Assembly (NCBI RefSeq): GCF_900184795.1
Contig: NZ_FXXN01000024.1
Location: 70,366 to 134,365, forward strand
Direction of reading: 5' to 3'
From: Magnetospirillum sp. 15-1
GTDB taxonomy: Bacteria > Pseudomonadota > Alphaproteobacteria > Rhodospirillales > Magnetospirillaceae
Length of the DNA stretch: 64,000 nt
Shown: piece by piece, positions 10,171 to 16,822 of the stretch
Layout of the letters: each line of letters opens with the position of its first letter
Numbering within the stretch: the stretch's first letter is position 1
Program-made: the position numbers and the translations under genes
Notes under the pieces: generated by a model
What the model was told of the DNA's origin: nothing
Databases searched by the model: none
The model's input: only the letters and a program-made list of their open reading frames with translations

Positions 10171-11544
10171 CTACTCGTATCCTTTGTCGTTGTCGATGCC
10201 ATTGCCGAACCATTGGCCACGGACATCGTCATAGTGCTTGGTCGGATCATAGACCTCGACGGGAAGATTGAGCCCCTGGGCGGTCATCTGCCCCAGAGCC
10301 GACTTGACCTGATAGGCGGCGGCCAGCACGTCGCGCTGGGCCTTGACCAGATTGACGCGGGCATCGAACAGTTCCTGCTCGGCGTTCAGCACGTCGAGGA
10401 TGGTGCGCGACCCCACCTTGGATTCCTCGCGCACGCCGGCCAGGGCCAGTTCGGAGGCCTTGATCTGCGACTGATAGGAATTGGCCTGGGCACGGGCGGC
10501 CTGCAGGGTTTCCCACGCCTTGGTGCCGGTCTCGATGGCGTCGCGGCGGGCCTGGTCGGCCTCGATGCGGCGCTGGCCGGCGGTGTGCTTGGACGCGCGC
10601 ACGCGGGAATAGACGCTGCCCGATTCATACAGCGGCACGCTGACGTTCAGCAGCACTTCGCGATTGGTATAAGAGGAGTCCATGGTCGCGGTCTGCAGGC
10701 CACGGCTGATATCGGCCGACACCGACACGGTCGGCAGCAACTCGCCCCAGATCTGGTCGATGTTGTCTTTGGCGGCGGCGTGAGTGTAATCGGCGGAAAC
10801 CACGCTGGGGTTGGCGGCCAGCGCCAGGGAGGTGACATCCCCCAGATTGGCGGGCAAGGCCGGCGGCGCGGCGGGAGTGACCAGCGCCTCGGGCGGGCGG
10901 CCGACATTGTTGACGTAATTGGCGCGCGAGCTCTGCAGGTTGCCCTCGGCGGCGACGCGGTCGGCGGTGGCCTTGGCGAGGCGCGCCTCGGCCTGGCTGA
11001 CGTCGGTGCGGGTCAGCTCACCCACCTTGAAGCGCTCTTCCGTCGCCTCGAACTGGCGGCGCAGCACCTGCTCGTTGTTGACGGAGAGGCGGAGCACCGC
11101 CTCGTCACGCACCACGTTGAGATAGGCGGTGGTGGCCGCCAGCAGAATGGTCTGCTCGGTCACCGCCAACTGGGCCCGCTCGCTCAGCACGGTGTTTTCC
11201 GCCTGGGCGGTGGCGGCCAAGGTACGCCCGCCGCGGAACAGCGGCTGGGTGACGGTCAGCGCCTCCGTCCTGGGGCTGCGCGCCATGCTGTACTTGGTCA
11301 GCGTGTTGTTGTCGTAGCTTCCGCGTCCGGCGGACCCCGTCAACGAGACGGTAGGCCGCCAGTTGGACAGCGCCTGGGGAACACCTTCATCGGTGGACCG
11401 CAACCTGGCACGGCGTGCCAGCAGCGTCGGATTGGAAGAATAAGTGGACGCCAGCACCTCCTCCAGCGTCTCGGCGGCAACAGAGGTTGACGCGGCCGCG
11501 AGCATGCACGCCGCGCCGATCAGCCGACAGCTTACCTTCTTCAT
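10171..11544 (-). CDS. tolC: TolC-family outer membrane efflux protein
   Basis: This 457-residue protein is the outer-membrane channel component of type I secretion or RND/MFS efflux systems. A signal peptide (residues 1-24, ending SVAAE) is followed by two repeated halves of the OEP fold. The family hallmarks are visible: the N-terminal SNPTLLARRARLRSTDEGVPQA region, GGRTLAATAQAENTVLSERAQL, and in the second half LYESGSVYSRVRASK and VGSRTILDVLNAEQELFDARV. No membrane-fusion or inner-membrane partner is adjacent, so it may serve several systems. The PCM-fold methyltransferase upstream on the same strand is a frequent alphaproteobacterial neighbour. Confidence 0.93.
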   Translation of the reverse strand: MKKVSCRLIGAACMLAAASTSVAAETLEEVLASTYSSNPTLLARRARLRSTDEGVPQALSNWRPTVSLTGSAGRGSYDNNTLTKYSMARSPRTEALTVTQPLFRGGRTLAATAQAENTVLSERAQLAVTEQTILLAATTAYLNVVRDEAVLRLSVNNEQVLRRQFEATEERFKVGELTRTDVSQAEARLAKATADRVAAEGNLQSSRANYVNNVGRPPEALVTPAAPPALPANLGDVTSLALAANPSVVSADYTHAAAKDNIDQIWGELLPTVSVSADISRGLQTATMDSSYTNREVLLNVSVPLYESGSVYSRVRASKHTAGQRRIEADQARRDAIETGTKAWETLQAARAQANSYQSQIKASELALAGVREESKVGSRTILDVLNAEQELFDARVNLVKAQRDVLAAAYQVKSALGQMTAQGLNLPVEVYDPTKHYDDVRGQWFGNGIDNDKGYE

Positions 11545-11651
11545 TCAACACCTGTGTTCAGCAATGCGGGTCCCCATCCCGGAACGACCTAATTTCGCTC
11601 GAGAACATTAGACCTTGGACGGGGAAGATCAAGGACAATTCCTGACCCCTA

Positions 11652-11691
11652 CCTTGCGTCCGGGGTGACTATGTCATGCCCGGACGCAGGG
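11652..11691. other. Stem-loop between tolC and the methyltransferase gene
   Basis: A 10-bp perfect stem (TGCGTCCGGG at 11655-11664 with 11679-11688) has extra pairing in the loop (TGAC/GTCA). It follows the methyltransferase stop on the minus strand. There is no T-run, so it may be an attenuator or an mRNA-end stabilizer rather than a true intrinsic terminator. Confidence 0.5.
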
Positions 11692-11701
11692 ATGGAATCC
11701 G

Positions 11702-12358
11702 TCAGAACACGAAGCCGGGCTTGGGGGCCATGCCGGGCAGATAGGGGGTCGAGGCGTCGAACAGGGGGCGGCGGCCGAAAGTATCGCCCACCCGGACCAC
11801 CTGGACCACCTTGCCCGCGCCCTTGGTACCGGAATCGACCACCGCCACCAGACGGCCGCCGTCGCTGAGCTGGCGGCACAGGCCGGCGGGAATCTCCCCC
11901 ACCGCGCCCGCATAGACGATTACGTCGTAGGGCGCCTGGGCGGAATAGCCGGCCGCCATGTCGCCGGTCACATAGGCGACGTTGTCGATGCCCTGGTCGG
12001 ACAGCGCCTGGGTGGCGCGGCCGGCGAGATCGGTATCGCTCTCCAGCACCACCACGGTGCTGACCAGCTTGGCGAGCACGGCGCTGGCCCAGCCGGTGGC
12101 GTCGCCGATGACCAGCGCCACGTCGGTGGAGCGCACGCCGGCGGCCTGCAGCAGGCGGGCCAGCACCAGCGGCTCGATCAAGAAGCGGCCGCCGCCGATG
12201 GATACATCCTCGTCCACATAGGCGAAGCCGCGCATGGCCTTGGGCAGGAACGCCTCGCGCGGGGTCGAGGAAATGGCCCCCGACACCTGCAGGTCGTGCA
12301 CCTTGTTGGTACGGATCTGGTTCTCGACCATATTGAATCTGGCGCCAGCGTAATCCAT
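11702..12358 (-). CDS. Protein-L-isoaspartate O-methyltransferase family protein
   Basis: This SAM-dependent methyltransferase-fold protein of about 218 residues resembles PCM enzymes that initiate repair of isoaspartyl damage. It contains MVENQIRTNKV at the start, PREAFLPKAMRGFAYVD, a substrate-loop-like IGGGRFLIEP and a SAM-binding region around ALVIGDATGWASAVLA. The usual GxGxGY motif I is altered to GDATGWAS, so true isoaspartyl methyltransferase activity is uncertain. The start at 12358 (MDYAGARFNMVENQ) matches the family N-terminus and has GAGG upstream; an in-frame ATG at 12430 would add 24 unconserved residues. In many alphaproteobacteria this divergent member lies just upstream of a TolC gene on the same strand, as here. 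Confidence 0.8.
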   Translation of the reverse strand: MDYAGARFNMVENQIRTNKVHDLQVSGAISSTPREAFLPKAMRGFAYVDEDVSIGGGRFLIEPLVLARLLQAAGVRSTDVALVIGDATGWASAVLAKLVSTVVVLESDTDLAGRATQALSDQGIDNVAYVTGDMAAGYSAQAPYDVIVYAGAVGEIPAGLCRQLSDGGRLVAVVDSGTKGAGKVVQVVRVGDTFGRRPLFDASTPYLPGMAPKPGFVF

Positions 12359-12493
12359 GGCCCTCGGGCTCCCATACTGATCGTCAATCTCTCGGACGGG
12401 CCCGCCCCCCTTGTAATCGGGCTGAGCCACGGGACGAATTTATAGGCGCGACCGCCATCGAAAACAATGCTGCGAAAAGGGTGAAACAGCGGC

Positions 12494-12522
12494 TTGACCC
12501 GGTATCGAACAGCGCGTATAAG
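12494..12522 (+). promoter_or_regulatory. Promoter of the tRNA-Cys/tRNA-Asn unit
   Basis: TTGACC (12494-12499) and TATAAG (12517-12522) are separated by exactly 17 bases, about 40 bases before tRNA-Cys. This is one of the best sigma70-like matches in the window. Confidence 0.75.
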
Positions 12523-12561
12523 CAGCGTCCTCACGTCGGCACCCGCCGGCTGGGCCGGTTG

Positions 12562-12635
12562 GGCCGGGTGGCAGAGTGGCTATGCAGCGGACTGCAAATC
12601 CGCGTACGTCGGTTCAATTCCGGCCTCGGCCTCCA
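12562..12635 (+). tRNA. tRNA-Cys (GCA)
   Basis: The cloverleaf can be drawn in full: acceptor GGCCGGG pairs with CTCGGCC, the T arm is GTCGG-TTCAATT-CCGGC, and the anticodon loop CTGCAAA gives GCA. The discriminator base is U, the normal identity base for tRNA-Cys, and CCA is encoded. It is followed 74 bases later by tRNA-Asn, and the two probably share a transcript. Confidence 0.97.
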
Positions 12636-12709
12636 CCGTCCCCAGGTCCGGGTGCGGATGTGAGAAAAAGAATTCCTCGGCTTGCCATACCGCTTGGGCA
12701 GGTCGTTGA

Positions 12710-12784
12710 TCCGGAGTAGCTCAGCGGTAGAGCAGCCGGCTGTTAACCGGCTGGTCGGGGGTTCGAATCCCTCCTCCGGAGCCA
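12710..12784 (+). tRNA. tRNA-Asn (GTT)
   Basis: Acceptor TCCGGAG pairs with CTCCGGA. The anticodon stem-loop CCGGCTGTTAACCGG gives anticodon GTT, the T loop is TTCGAAT, the discriminator is G, and CCA is encoded. It is the second tRNA of the unit and is followed within six bases by a strong terminator. Confidence 0.97.
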
Positions 12785-12789
12785 ATGAA

Positions 12790-12821
12790 GGGCCAGAAAC
12801 CAACGGTTTCTGGCCCTTTTT
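12790..12821 (+). terminator. Intrinsic terminator of the tRNA unit
   Basis: A perfect 12-bp stem (GGGCCAGAAACC with GGTTTCTGGCCC), a 3-base loop and TTTTT follow tRNA-Asn directly. The methyltransferase-independent scpB gene on the minus strand also ends here, but the T-run serves the plus strand. Confidence 0.93.
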
Positions 12822-12827
12822 GCTGCC

Positions 12828-13607
12828 TCACTCCCCCGTAAAGCAGGGCTGGCGTTTCTCGCGGAAGGCATTCACGCCCTCCTGGTAGTCGTGGCTGTCG
12901 TAGACCTTGCGGCGCAGGCCCTGGACCCGCTCGAACATGCGCGGCGTGATGGAGTGCGCCGAGGCCAGGACCCGCATCTCCTCCTTCATCACCGCGATGG
13001 CCAGCGGTGCCAGCTTCTCGATATCGCGCGCCATCAGGGTGCAGTAATGGGTGATTTCCTCGGCACCGCGCAGATGATTGACGACGCCCAGGGCCTGCGC
13101 CCGCTGGGCCGAGATGGGCCGGGCGGTGAAGGCCATCTCGCGCACCACGTGGATGCCGGTGACGTTCATGAAGGTCAGCAGGCCGGAGATGTTGTAGGGG
13201 ATACCCAGCTTGGCCGGGGTCAGGGCGAAGGTCGAATCGGGCGTGGCCACCACCATGTCGCAGGCCAGGGCCATCTCGCAGGCCCCGCCCCACACGCCGC
13301 CCTCGATCAGGGCGATCACCGGGGCGGGAAACTCCTCGATGGCGCGGATCACCACCCGCAGGGGGTCACCCCACCCCAGGGGATCGCGGTGGGTGGCGGG
13401 CAGTTCCACGACGTCGTGACCGGCCGACCACACCTTGCAGCCCGGCTCGGCCCGAAGGATCACCGTCCGGGCCTTGGCCTGTTCCGCCTGTTTCAGCCCG
13501 TCCAGGATACCTTCGATCATCGCCTCGGACAGGACATTGCGCTTGGCCTGATTGGTCATGGTGATGACGGCCAGCTTGCCGTCGAACTCGCAACGCATGA
13601 TGGTCAT
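12828..13607 (-). CDS. scpB: Methylmalonyl-CoA decarboxylase-like crotonase
   Basis: This protein of about 259 residues belongs to the enoyl-CoA hydratase superfamily and closely resembles E. coli YgfG/ScpB, which decarboxylates methylmalonyl-CoA to propionyl-CoA. Matching segments include EGGVWGGACEMALACD, LGIPYNISGL, PLAIAVMKEEMRVL and the C-terminal VYDSHDYQEGVNAF motif. The His of SAGHD and the Tyr of PYN correspond to catalytic-site residues described for YgfG. The start at ATG 13607 (MTIMRCEF) lies where homology begins; an upstream in-frame start adds 23 unrelated residues. No methylmalonyl-CoA mutase or CoA transferase gene is adjacent, so its pathway partners must lie elsewhere. Confidence 0.85.
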   Translation of the reverse strand: MTIMRCEFDGKLAVITMTNQAKRNVLSEAMIEGILDGLKQAEQAKARTVILRAEPGCKVWSAGHDVVELPATHRDPLGWGDPLRVVIRAIEEFPAPVIALIEGGVWGGACEMALACDMVVATPDSTFALTPAKLGIPYNISGLLTFMNVTGIHVVREMAFTARPISAQRAQALGVVNHLRGAEEITHYCTLMARDIEKLAPLAIAVMKEEMRVLASAHSITPRMFERVQGLRRKVYDSHDYQEGVNAFREKRQPCFTGE

Positions 13608-13739
13608 CGCCGCCCGCCGCCCCCTTTGCTGTGATGCACTGCACAATGACACAGAACCGCACGAATTCACACGCAAGCGATTGCCCGCCGGCCGGTCCCC
13701 CCGTACACTGCGTCAAACACTCTCGCGGGAACCGATACC

Positions 13740-14036
13740 ATGTCCGACCAGGAACGCATCATTGAACTGACCGCCACCCTTGCCGACGTGGTCTCCCGCA
13801 AGGTGGAGGAGATCAAGAAGGTTACCGGCACCACCCGCATCCTGGCGCTCAACGCCCTGATCGAAGCCGCCCGCGCCGGCGAGGCCGGCAAGGGCTTCGC
13901 CGTGGTGGCCGGCGAGGTCAAGAACGTGTCGGAAAGCATCGACGGCATCACCCAGTCGCTGGAAGCCGAAATGGGCGCCGCCGTCGACGAACTGGGCCGT
14001 CTGGCCAGCCGGCTGCGGGCCGACGCCGCCGAATAG
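13740..14036 (+). CDS. Isolated chemoreceptor signalling-tip protein (mini-MCP)
   Basis: This 98-residue soluble protein consists almost only of the hairpin tip of methyl-accepting chemotaxis proteins, the region that contacts CheA and Che[32 protein letters not shown] (described here by its ends; residues about 30-61). There is no sensor, transmembrane or HAMP domain, and the flanking coiled coil is very short, so methylation sites are probably absent. The N-terminal [24 protein letters not shown] could form a dimerizing helix. The stop is four bases before the ATG of the Sel1-trypsin gene, so the two are likely cotranscribed. It may be a free adaptor or decoy that competes with receptors for the kinase. 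The function is inferred only. Confidence 0.8.
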   Translation: MSDQERIIELTATLADVVSRKVEEIKKVTGTTRILALNALIEAARAGEAGKGFAVVAGEVKNVSESIDGITQSLEAEMGAAVDELGRLASRLRADAAE

Positions 14037-14040
14037 CCCG

Positions 14041-15705
14041 ATGACCCCGCGCCCGAGGACGGCCCGCCCGCTCGCTCCCCTCGCCCTCGCCGTGTTCCTG
14101 GCCGTGGGCGCCGCCCCCGCCATGGCCGGCTATGACGAGGGGTTGACCGCCTACCAGAAGCGGGACTGGGCCGCCGCCATCCGGGAGTTCAAGCCGCTGG
14201 CCGCCGAAGGCAATGCCGCCGCCCAGGCGCGGCTGGGCCACATGCTGTTCGAAGGCCTTGGCGGCACCAAGGACGACGCCGAGGCGCTCCGGCTGTTCAA
14301 CGCCGCCGCCGCCGCCGGTGATCCGCTGGCCCAGCACTGGCTGGGCAGCGCCTATTTCAACGGCCGCGCCGTCCCCAAGGACATCTCCCAGGCCCTGGTG
14401 TGGTTCGGCCGCGCCGCCGACAAGGGGCAGCCGGAATCCCTCCACGCCATGGGCGAGATTCACTTCAACGGCTTCGGCATCAACAAGGACGAGGGACGCG
14501 GCGTCGAGTACTTCAAGCGCGCCGCCGAAAAGAACTGGCCGCCGTCGCTGGAACGCCTGGCCCAGTTCAACTGGGACGGCCGCGCCATGCCCACCGACAA
14601 GGCCAAGGCGCTGGACTACGCCCGCCCCGCCGCCGACGCCGGCCGCCCCATCGCCCAGTTCATCCTGGGGCTGGGCTATCTGTTCGGCCAGGGCACCGAG
14701 AAGGACATGACCAAGGCCGCCCAGTGGTTCCGCAAGGCGGCCGACCAGGGCCATCCCCAGTCCCAGCACAATCTCGGCGTCATGTACGTCAACGGCCAGG
14801 GCGTCAACAAGTCCCCGACGGAAGGGTATTTCTGGATGGCCCTGGGCGCCGAGCGGGCGCCGGCCAACCTGAAGCAGAATTACGAGAAGGAGCGCGATTC
14901 CGTCGGCTCCCGCCTCGCTCAGCCCGACCTGGACGCCGCCCGCCAGCGGATGGCCCTGTGGAAGCCCAATGCCGCCGGGCCGCAGACGGCCAGCGTCTCG
15001 CCGGCGCCGGTCCCCCCTTCTCCCCCGTCGGCGCAGCAATCCTCCACCGCGCCCTCCCAGCCCACCGCCGGCAAGGTGTCGTCGGGGTCGGGCTTCGTGG
15101 TGTCCACCGACGGCGTGGTGATGACCAATGCCCATGTGGTGGAGCAGTGCCGCACCATCACCGTCAAGCCCCAGGACGGCCCCGCCCAGGTGGCGGCGCT
15201 GAAGGCCAAGGACAGCGCCAATGACATGGCCCTGCTCAAGACCTCGCTGCGCCTGCCGGAGATCGCCCGGTTCCGCCAGGACCGGCCGCTGCGCTCCGGC
15301 GACGAGGTGGTGGTGATCGGCTATCCCCTCTCCTCGCTGCTATCGCGCGAGCCCAACGTCACCGCCGGTGTGGTCAGCGCGCTCAACGGCATGCGCGGCG
15401 ACCCGCGCCACTACCAGATCACCGCTCCGGTGCAGAAGGGCAATTCCGGCGGACCGCTGATCGACATGGGCGGCAATATCGTCGGCATCGTCACATCCAA
15501 GCTGAACGCCATGAAGATCGCCGACAAGACCGGCGACCTGCCCCAGAACATCAACTTCGCCATCAAGGCCGATCTGGCGCGCACCTACCTGGACAGCAAT
15601 GGCGTCACCTACCAGACGGCGGCATCCACCACCCAAATGTCCGTGGCCGACGTGGGCGAACGCCTCAAGCGCGTCACCGTCTTCATCGAGTGCCGGATCG
15701 AGTAG
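14041..15705 (+). CDS. Exported Sel1-repeat protein fused to a trypsin-like serine protease
   Basis: This 554-residue protein starts with a signal peptide (ending AAPAMA, about residue 28), then carries about six Sel1-like repeats (for example AQARLGHMLFEGLGGTKDDA and AQHWLGSAYFNGRAVPKDI) over residues 35-300. A Pro/Ser-rich linker (about 315-345) leads to a DegP/HtrA-type chymotrypsin-fold domain. The catalytic triad is visible: H365 (TNAHVVE), D395 (NDMALLK) and S469 (GNSGGPL). No PDZ domain follows. Sel1 repeats normally bind protein partners, so the fusion suggests a periplasmic protease whose substrates or location are set by the repeats. It follows the mini-MCP by four bases. Confidence 0.88.
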   Translation: MTPRPRTARPLAPLALAVFLAVGAAPAMAGYDEGLTAYQKRDWAAAIREFKPLAAEGNAAAQARLGHMLFEGLGGTKDDAEALRLFNAAAAAGDPLAQHWLGSAYFNGRAVPKDISQALVWFGRAADKGQPESLHAMGEIHFNGFGINKDEGRGVEYFKRAAEKNWPPSLERLAQFNWDGRAMPTDKAKALDYARPAADAGRPIAQFILGLGYLFGQGTEKDMTKAAQWFRKAADQGHPQSQHNLGVMYVNGQGVNKSPTEGYFWMALGAERAPANLKQNYEKERDSVGSRLAQPDLDAARQRMALWKPNAAGPQTASVSPAPVPPSPPSAQQSSTAPSQPTAGKVSSGSGFVVSTDGVVMTNAHVVEQCRTITVKPQDGPAQVAALKAKDSANDMALLKTSLRLPEIARFRQDRPLRSGDEVVVIGYPLSSLLSREPNVTAGVVSALNGMRGDPRHYQITAPVQKGNSGGPLIDMGGNIVGIVTSKLNAMKIADKTGDLPQNINFAIKADLARTYLDSNGVTYQTAASTTQMSVADVGERLKRVTVFIECRIE

Positions 15706-15742
15706 GATGGGGCTCGGGCGATAGCCGACGGCGGCTTGCCTG

Positions 15743-15773
15743 TAGCGTGATGCCCAAAATGTGCATCACGCTA
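15743..15773. repeat. Perfect 11-bp inverted repeat
   Basis: TAGCGTGATGC (15743-15753) and GCATCACGCTA (15763-15773) are perfect reverse complements around a 9-base loop, 37 bases after the protease stop. There is no T-run. It could be a transcript-end hairpin or an operator. Confidence 0.55.
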
Positions 15774-15823
15774 TAGGCCTTATCATTGTCCCCCGCCGGG
15801 CGGGCGCATCCACGCCCTTGGCC

Positions 15824-15840
15824 GCGCCCTCAACGGGCGC
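15824..15840. repeat. Short REP-like palindrome
   Basis: GCGCCC-TCAAC-GGGCGC is a 17-base palindrome. Close variants occur twice more at 36283-36328, suggesting a small dispersed repeat family. Confidence 0.5.
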
Positions 15841-15842
15841 TG

Positions 15843-15876
15843 GAGCGGCGCGCCTCATATTTGAGGCGCGCCGCTC
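15843..15876 (-). terminator. Strong 15-bp hairpin at the hemerythrin gene end
   Basis: GAGCGGCGCGCCTCA (15843-15857) pairs perfectly with 15862-15876 around a 4-base loop. It begins inside the hemerythrin stop codon on the minus strand. No U-tract follows, so it is a likely mRNA end structure rather than a textbook terminator. Confidence 0.55.
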
Positions 15877-16304
15877 TACGTCTTCTTTCGCACCCAGGGC
15901 AGAATCCGGCCGCGCATCTTGCGGTCGGTCTTCATGATGTGCTCCTGCAGCCAGATGGCCAGAAAACTGCGCATGTTCTCGGTCGCCACCTTGAGGTCGC
16001 CCCATTCGCCGCAGCGATGCTTGTCCATGAATTTTTCGAGGGTGTGGCGCAGTTCGTCGTGCTGGCGCTTGTTCTCGGCATAGCCCTCGTAGCCGGCTTC
16101 AAGCTGAGCGGTTTCCTCGCGCTCGAAATGATCGTTCACATAGGCCTGCAGCCGCTCGAGGATACGGCCGATCTCGACGGGATCAACCTGTCCGGAAGCC
16201 GTCTGGCTCGCCGTTTCGAATTCTCTGACCAGGGCGAACAACTCCTGGTGATCGTCATCGACCACATCGATGCCGACCCGCATGTGCTCCTGCCAGGTCG
16301 CCAT
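15876..16304 (-). CDS. Bacteriohemerythrin
   Basis: This is the second hemerythrin in the window, 142 residues. Di-iron ligands are in the expected places: DDDHQELFALV, HFEREETAQLEAGY, KRQHDELRHTLEKF and the C-terminal LQEHIMKTDRKMRGRI. It starts at ATG 16304, six bases after AAGGAGG, an excellent ribosome site. It is more typical of the short bacteriohemerythrin family than the copy at 4.0 kb, which has an unusual C-terminal HIINDDRPYRPY. An O2-carrying or O2-buffering role is the usual inference. It may be expressed alone, since it is separated by 66 bases from the lipoprotein gene upstream on the same strand and is followed by a strong hairpin. Confidence 0.93.
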   Translation of the reverse strand: MATWQEHMRVGIDVVDDDHQELFALVREFETASQTASGQVDPVEIGRILERLQAYVNDHFEREETAQLEAGYEGYAENKRQHDELRHTLEKFMDKHRCGEWGDLKVATENMRSFLAIWLQEHIMKTDRKMRGRILPWVRKKT

Positions 16305-16370
16305 GCGTGCCTCCTTCTTCCCTACCCTTCGGAAGGATGCTCCCAAAGGTATTGGCTGGCAAGGAACAGA

Positions 16371-16817
16371 TTATGGCGAACGAAGGTCGAGGACCGGCCC
16401 GCCGCCGCGCTGGGTGGCGAGGATGCGCCGGGCCGCGCCGGACTCCAGCTCCATGCTGAAATCCTTGCGGTAGCTGGTGCTGGCTCCCACCGCCTCGTCG
16501 ACCATCAGGCCGAGGACGGCGGCGCCGCCGGTGAAGACGACGAAGGCCGAGTTGGCCCACAGCCAGCCGCTGCCGCTGCTGTCGAGGGTATTGACCGTAC
16601 GGCGATACCCGGGAGCCTCGCAGGCGACGGTGATGGGAGCGGCCTTGTGCGGCAATTGCAGGGTGGCGGGCGAGGTCACCTCGGCGGCGAAGCCATCGGC
16701 GCCGGCCAGGAAACAGCGGGCACCGGCCGGCTGGGTGGCGATGCTGACCTCGGAGGACGACCCGTTGACCATGGAGGCGCAACCGGCCACCGCAAGGGCA
16801 ACCAGCACGATTCGCAT
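16371..16817 (-). CDS. Small predicted lipoprotein, PEGA-like
   Basis: This protein of about 148 residues has a very short lipoprotein signal peptide with a lipobox (ALAVAGCAS), so it should be lipid-anchored in the envelope. After the anchor, the segment VSIATQPAGARCFLAGADGF, followed by LPHKAAPITVACEAPGYR, resembles PEGA-type beta domains. A hydrophobic glycine-rich stretch (FVVFTGGAAVLGLMVDEAVG) sits in the second half and may insert in the membrane. I use ATG 16817; a TTG at 16826 that overlaps the upstream stop is also possible. It is the last gene of the FecR/cyclase/CHAT/MBL operon. I do not recognise a specific function. Confidence 0.7.
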   Translation of the reverse strand: MRIVLVALAVAGCASMVNGSSSEVSIATQPAGARCFLAGADGFAAEVTSPATLQLPHKAAPITVACEAPGYRRTVNTLDSSGSGWLWANSAFVVFTGGAAVLGLMVDEAVGASTSYRKDFSMELESGAARRILATQRGGGPVLDLRSP

Positions 16818-16822
16818 ATGCC

